This document shows positions 60,061 to 64,000 of a stretch of DNA of 64,000 nt, one piece after another. A program made the translations under genes and the position numbers. The notes beneath the pieces were generated by a model. It made no database searches. It had not been told where the DNA came from and was given only the letters and a program-made list of their open reading frames with translations. Position 1 is the stretch's first letter; every line of letters begins with the position of its first letter. This DNA is from Saccharibacillus sp. JS10 (GTDB lineage Bacteria > Bacillota > Bacilli > Paenibacillales > Paenibacillaceae): positions 729,249-793,248 of the forward strand of contig NZ_JANFNS010000002.1 in NCBI RefSeq assembly GCF_024436065.1. The letters are read 5' to 3'.

Positions 60061-60199
60061 GGATGACAAGCAAGTGATACAAGTTAGCTTCTTCGGGGTA
60101 ATAGAATAAGGTGAAGATGAAGAAACACCCGACCAGGTCGGTAGTTAGTCTATTTTTTACGACTATTGATTTGTCCAATTCCAAGGAGGTTGAGTAATC

Positions 60200-60826
60200 A
60201 TGAGTAAAGCACTTGAAGCTGAAAAAAGAAGCGGTTTTAAACGTTCTGATATGAGAGTTTTGCGTGAAAGTGGCCGCGTTCCTGCCGTAGTCTACGGCAA
60301 AAAAGAAAACGGTCTTCCTGTTCACGTTGATGCTAAAGATCTGTTGCGTCACGTCCAAAGAGGCGGAGCGGATATCTTCTCGCTGAAAATCGAAGGCGGC
60401 GGCACATCGCAAGTGATGATCAAAGACGTTCAACGTATTAATGGACGTATTGTTCATGCCGATTTCTTGCAAATCGACAAAAACACAAGCGTTCGTGCAA
60501 CAATCGCAATCGATTACCAAGGCGAAGCGAAAGGTACGAAAGAAGGCGGGATCTTCCAAATCCAAGCGACAGAGCTGGATATCGAAGCCTTGCCAGACGA
60601 TCTGCCAAGCACACTGGAAATCGACATTTCCAACTTGGAAATCGGCGATAAGCTGATCGCTTCGGATATCAAATTGTCCGATAAAGTGAAATTGCTTTCT
60701 TCGGAAGAAGAAGTGATTGCTTCCGTAGTCGTTCCACAAGTACTGGAAGAGCCAGAAGCAGAAGCTTCCGAAGAAGCAGAAGTGGCTCCAGAGCTTGTAG
60801 GCGAAGAAGAAGAAAAATCCGAGTGA
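60200..60826 (+). CDS. ctc: 50S ribosomal protein L25 / general stress protein Ctc
   Basis: 208 residues. The N-terminal L25 domain (1-95: VLRESGRVPAVVYGKKENGLPVHV) binds 5S rRNA; the TL5 beta domain follows; the tail is very acidic (EAEASEEAEVAPELVGEEEEKSE). AAGGAGG at about 60183, ATG 60200. In B. subtilis ctc sits next to spoVC (pth) and is partly sigma-B dependent; here the neighbours differ, and pth is not present. A CCGACC-A-GGTCGG palindrome lies at about 60128-60140 in the leader. Confidence 0.95.
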   Translation: MSKALEAEKRSGFKRSDMRVLRESGRVPAVVYGKKENGLPVHVDAKDLLRHVQRGGADIFSLKIEGGGTSQVMIKDVQRINGRIVHADFLQIDKNTSVRATIAIDYQGEAKGTKEGGIFQIQATELDIEALPDDLPSTLEIDISNLEIGDKLIASDIKLSDKVKLLSSEEEVIASVVVPQVLEEPEAEASEEAEVAPELVGEEEEKSE

Positions 60827-60858
60827 TCCTCGCGATTACGAATAAATGAATAAATATG

Positions 60859-60891
60859 AAAGCCGCTTTCCTTCGGGAAAGCGGCTTTTTT
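60859..60891 (+). terminator. Intrinsic terminator of ctc
   Basis: 13-bp stem AAAGCCGCTTTCC / GGAAAGCGGCTTT with TTCG loop and T run. Confidence 0.95.
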
Positions 60892-61094
60892 ATTTTTTTC
60901 GATAAAAGATGCTCGTAACTATACAAATGTTCATTTTTCACAGGTGGGATCTTTTTACTTTTATATCAAAAATACGTTTCGCTTTAGATGATAAATGGTA
61001 AAAAAATACTAGGAACCGTTTAGAGTCTTTTCCATAAAGAAGCTAAATTGGATCTGAATCAAGATCATTTTCCGTTTGGAAAGGAGGTGAATTT

Positions 61095-62555
61095 GTGAAA
61101 AAACGAATGATTGCGATTGCTGTAGCTGCTTCATGTGTATTTGCTTTTCAACCCCAAGACGCCCAAGCCAAATATACCCCCGCACTTCTGGATAATGTGC
61201 TTAAAGGAGCGGTTGATGTCGTCGATCAGACAGTCGGCGGCGTATCCGATTCAGTTCAACAGACCGTAAATGGCACAACTAACGTGCTAGAGCATACCGT
61301 AAGCGGAACCTTAAATCAGACGCAGCAAGCGGTGACCGACACTTTGGACGCAACGGGAAAAGCAGCCGGAGGATTACTCGAACCGGTAACCACGCCGACC
61401 GCGAACTCTGTGAATGAAGTCGTTAATACCGTAGACCAAGTTGTGAAAGACACAAATGTAGTCGTCAAAGAGACTGTAGATATTCCAGTACGTACAGTTC
61501 CTCAAGTAACAGGTGCATTAAATGGCAAGGCTGCCGATCCTGTAGGCACATTGCTTGAAGAAACGGGGCAGACCGTGAAAGCGGTCGAACAAACGGTTAA
61601 AAACTCAACAAAAAGTGTAGGCACAGTCGTAGAAAGTGTCGGCGGAGTCACGCAAGGAACAGGGCAAGTGGTGGATGGCGTTGTTGAAACCGTCAAAGAA
61701 ACGGTGAAAGAAACGGCAAAGCCAATTATAAAACCGGATATTCCAACGCCAAGCGTACCTACTTTGCCGCCAATCACTCCGATTAAGCCAACACCAAGTG
61801 TACCGGGCGAAGGTAACGGGAATCAGCCGGATATTGTGAAACCGCAACCAACACCGACAAGCGATTTGGCAATCAAATCGCCGATCCTTTCGGAATCGTT
61901 GCCAAGCAATGCTATGACGCCAGTCACGTCAAACAGCGTGCCAGGTCAAGTTGTCGAACAGGGTAACGAAGATCCGATTGTATTCGGCGAAGTGCTGAAT
62001 CCAAGTCTACCGGAGAACGTTTTGTCTGATACCAAGGAATTGGAGCAAGAATCCAATCCATTAGTCACTCCGGCTGGATATGATTCGGTAGAGGCGGCAG
62101 AGTTCAATGAAGAAGCTGAGAACGCATCACTAGAGTCTGAGGCGATTGATAACGTATTCCTGTTAAATGAAGAAACAGGTACAGTTTCGACGGATGAACG
62201 TACGGTTCAAGAAAATTCGAATGTACGTGCAGTCCAAGAGACTGCGGTAACAATCGATCGGCTGAACACTGAAGATGCAGCACCGCTCGCGCCTAAGGAA
62301 GGTCGCCAACCGCAAATTCCGGTCATGCCGGGAGTGTTGAGCGAAAATGTACCGACGCGAGGAACTTCAGGAACAATGCAAAGCGGTTCCGGTTCGGCAG
62401 GTTCACAACCTCCGATCGCGCAACTGTATGCCGGATTTATGCCTATGGTAACGGATTCGTTTTATCGTTTGAAAGTGTCTTCCGATACGGAAGGCAGTCA
62501 ATGGATTAATGCTCCACCGTTCTCACCACCGAAGCAAGCTCCCTTTTTGACGTAA
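61095..62555 (+). CDS. Secreted Thr/Val-rich repeat protein, function unknown
   Basis: 486 residues. Signal peptide 1-25 (cleavage after AQA). Residues about 30-220 are an irregular Val/Thr/Gln-rich array with spaced V-x2-TV-x2-T motifs (VDQTVGGVSDSVQQTVNGT, QTVKAVEQTVKNSTKSVGTV) that would make long amphipathic helices. A Pro-rich stretch follows (about 215-255), then an acidic, low-complexity C-terminal half with no cell-wall sorting signal. GTG start with a full-length Shine-Dalgarno AAGGAGGTGA 4 nt before it, implying strong translation. Only 31 nt separate it from the next secreted protein, so they are probably co-expressed surface or matrix proteins. Confidence 0.75.
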   Translation: MKKRMIAIAVAASCVFAFQPQDAQAKYTPALLDNVLKGAVDVVDQTVGGVSDSVQQTVNGTTNVLEHTVSGTLNQTQQAVTDTLDATGKAAGGLLEPVTTPTANSVNEVVNTVDQVVKDTNVVVKETVDIPVRTVPQVTGALNGKAADPVGTLLEETGQTVKAVEQTVKNSTKSVGTVVESVGGVTQGTGQVVDGVVETVKETVKETAKPIIKPDIPTPSVPTLPPITPIKPTPSVPGEGNGNQPDIVKPQPTPTSDLAIKSPILSESLPSNAMTPVTSNSVPGQVVEQGNEDPIVFGEVLNPSLPENVLSDTKELEQESNPLVTPAGYDSVEAAEFNEEAENASLESEAIDNVFLLNEETGTVSTDERTVQENSNVRAVQETAVTIDRLNTEDAAPLAPKEGRQPQIPVMPGVLSENVPTRGTSGTMQSGSGSAGSQPPIAQLYAGFMPMVTDSFYRLKVSSDTEGSQWINAPPFSPPKQAPFLT

Positions 62556-62586
62556 AAATCAAAAAAATTAAAGGGAGCGATCACTC

Positions 62587-64000
62587 ATGAAAAAGACGGT
62601 AAAAGCACTTACAACGACAGGATTTGCGGCGTTCGCCTTATTGTTGGCTCAAGGATCGGTATCGGCTGAGGAAGTTCAAACAACAAGTACTCACATCCCT
62701 CAAGCAGAAAGCCGCTCATTGCTCAATCTCAATACTGACGGATTGCTTGGCGATACGGTACATGTAGGCGTATTGGAAAGCCAATCGACCACTACCGGAG
62801 GAAATGGATCGGCTTCGGCTGCATCCAGTTCGGTGGTGAACGTAAATCTTGACGGAGTGCTGGGTGATAACGTTGAAGTTAATGTACTGGAAAGTGAAAA
62901 GAACCATTCGACTACAGGTACGGGAACATCGACAAACACAAGCGGCAATCAATCGAGTTCGCTGCTTGATGTGAACCTTGACGATGTTGTAGGCGAAAGC
63001 GTACAAGTTGGCGTATTGGAAAGCGAGAAGTCTCATTCGACTTCCGGTACAACAACTGGAACACCAGCGAACACAAGCAGCAATCAATCGAGTTCGTTGG
63101 TAAACGCAACTCTCGACGATGTTGTAGGCGAAAGCGTACAAGTTGGCGTATTGGAAAACGAAAAGTCTCATTCGTCTTCCGGTACAACAACTGGAACGCC
63201 AACAAACACAAGCAGTAATCAATCGAGTTCGTTGCTTGATGTGAACCTCGACGATGTTGTAGGCGAAAGCGTACAAGTTGGCGTATTGGAAAGTGAGAAG
63301 TCTCACTCGACTTCCGGTACAACAACTGGAACGCCAACAAACACAAGCAATAATCAATCGAGTTCGCTTGTAAACGCAACTCTCGACGATGTTGTAGGCG
63401 AAAGCGTACAAGTTGGTGTATTAGAAAGCGAGAAGTCTCATTCGACTTCCGTTACAACAACTGGAACACCAGCGAACACAAGCAATAATCAATCGAGCTC
63501 GTTGGTCGATGTGAACCTTGACGACGTGTTGGGAGAAAACATCCAAGTTGGGGTATTGGAAAGCGAAAAGTCGAACTCAACTTCCGGTACAACAACAGGA
63601 ACACCAACGAACAGTAATAGCAACCAATCGAGTTCCCTCGTTGGTCTGAATCTTGATGGAGTGTTAGGGAATAACGTTGGATTGACTGTGTTAGGCAACA
63701 ACAATTCGACCAATCAAAATGGAACGTCTAACAATTCTTCGTTGCTTGATCTGAATCTTGACGGTATCTTGCCAGGCGTCCAAGTATCTGTATTGGAAAG
63801 CTCCACGTTTACTCCTGCTACTCCGGGAACAGGCGGTAACGACGGAGGAACAACGCCGACTACGCCAAACCCGGGAACAGGCGGTAACGACGGAGGAACA
63901 ACGCCGACTACGCCGAACCCAGGAACAGGCGGTAACGACGGAGGAACAACGCCGACTACGCCAAACCCGGGAACAGGCGGTAACGACGGAGGAACAACGC
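62587..64000 (+). CDS. Secreted tandem-repeat protein, 3' truncated by window end
   Basis: Open from ATG 62587 to the window end (at least 471 codons). Signal peptide 1-27 (cleavage after VSA). Then nine copies of a module with core L-x2-x-L-D-x-V-x-G-x-x-V-x-V-x-VLE: the central copies recur every 135 bp (45 residues) at 62983, 63118, 63253, 63388, 63523 and 63658, with the outer copies diverged and 105-129 bp apart. Cores alternate between LLDVNL and LVNATL, giving a 270-bp higher-order period. Linkers are Ser/Thr/Gly/Asn-rich. From about 63823 a 48-bp repeat (PGTGGNDGGTTPTTPN) appears at least four times and continues off the end. AAAGGGAGCG precedes the ATG. Probably a beta-rich extracellular or surface protein; family not recognised. 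Confidence 0.8.
   Translation, partial: MKKTVKALTTTGFAAFALLLAQGSVSAEEVQTTSTHIPQAESRSLLNLNTDGLLGDTVHVGVLESQSTTTGGNGSASAASSSVVNVNLDGVLGDNVEVNVLESEKNHSTTGTGTSTNTSGNQSSSLLDVNLDDVVGESVQVGVLESEKSHSTSGTTTGTPANTSSNQSSSLVNATLDDVVGESVQVGVLENEKSHSSSGTTTGTPTNTSSNQSSSLLDVNLDDVVGESVQVGVLESEKSHSTSGTTTGTPTNTSNNQSSSLVNATLDDVVGESVQVGVLESEKSHSTSVTTTGTPANTSNNQSSSLVDVNLDDVLGENIQVGVLESEKSNSTSGTTTGTPTNSNSNQSSSLVGLNLDGVLGNNVGLTVLGNNNSTNQNGTSNNSSLLDLNLDGILPGVQVSVLESSTFTPATPGTGGNDGGTTPTTPNPGTGGNDGGTTPTTPNPGTGGNDGGTTPTTPNPGTGGNDGGTT
62737..63770 (+). repeat. 135-bp tandem repeats coding for 45-residue modules
   Basis: Seven spacings measured between the core GAT/GGA codons: 114, 129, 135, 135, 135, 135 and 135 bp, then 105 bp to the last diverged copy. 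The inner copies are nearly identical at DNA level, a sign of recent duplication. Confidence 0.9.
63823..64000 (+). repeat. 48-bp tandem repeats coding for 16-residue Pro/Gly/Thr units
   Basis: Copies begin at 63823, 63871, 63919 and 63967, differing at single bases, and continue past the window end. Confidence 0.92.

Noticed and set aside
60083..60101. GTTAGC and GGGTAA before ctc as a sigma-B promoter
   Set aside because: The boxes are only 7 nt apart; sigma-B promoters need 12-15 nt.
62716..63411. 231-codon minus-strand frame in the repeat gene
   Set aside because: Repetitive only because it is the complement of the 135-bp repeats; the plus frame has a signal peptide and ribosome binding site.
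62737..64000. CRISPR-like regular repeats near the window end
   Set aside because: Repeats are in frame, coding, and have no unique spacers; they are protein tandem repeats.

Overview
The window is a piece of a low-to-mid GC Gram-positive chromosome, most likely Paenibacillaceae or a close Bacillales relative. The reasons are: strong AGGAGG-type ribosome binding sites throughout; CtsR, CIRCE, CcpA, LicT and PhoP signals of the Bacillota type; and a gene order from base 1 to about 28.7 kb that follows the Bacillus subtilis ytoI-dnaE-accDA-pyk-fxsA-citZ-icd-mdh-phoPR-polA-mutM-coaE-nrdR block. Gene order comparisons are from memory; no database search was possible.

Region 1 (1-28.8 kb), conserved core: a 5'-truncated DRTGG/CBS/hotdog regulator (ytoI-like), dnaE, a small conserved ORF, accD-accA, pyk with an attenuator-like leader, a thioesterase with fxsA, the TCA genes citZ, icd and mdh, a stress-type SDR, a YfbR-like nucleotidase, a BASS transporter overlapping phoR, phoP, a soluble chemoreceptor-like gene and pstB (each behind a four-repeat Pho box), phoU, corA, polA-mutM-coaE-lytic transglycosylase, and nrdR. 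Genes normally found in this block are absent from their slots: pfkA, the sporulation-associated ytrH/ytrI, ytvI and ytaF, and pstSCA.

Region 2 (28.8-46.5 kb), accessory and stress: an RpoD-like sigma factor without region 1.1, an SDR, htpG behind a perfect CIRCE element, an unknown membrane protein, a SWIM-SNF2 helicase, a membrane chemoreceptor, clpE with CtsR heptads, and a beta-glucoside unit licT-bglP-bglA with a RAT antiterminator/terminator and cre sites.

Region 3 (46.4-57.3 kb), signalling and nitrogen: a PLP-dependent decarboxylase followed 3 nt later by a Cache chemoreceptor, both read from a promoter followed by a clear c-di-GMP-I (GEMM) riboswitch and an intrinsic terminator. This is the most interesting system in the window. 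Then come tRNA-Lys(CTT), two tandem short non-coding plus-strand units with matching upstream elements, an AI-2E family permease, a Cys-rich DUF6171-like protein, a soluble chemoreceptor, and nirB-nirD-formate/nitrite transporter with an Fnr-like site at exactly -41.5 of a TATAAT promoter.

Region 4 (57.4-64 kb): a class II UvrA-like ABC ATPase, the L25/Ctc ribosomal protein, and two adjacent secreted low-complexity proteins. The second is built of 45-residue tandem repeats followed by 16-residue Pro/Gly/Thr repeats and runs off the window end. No CRISPR array, insertion sequence or prophage was seen.
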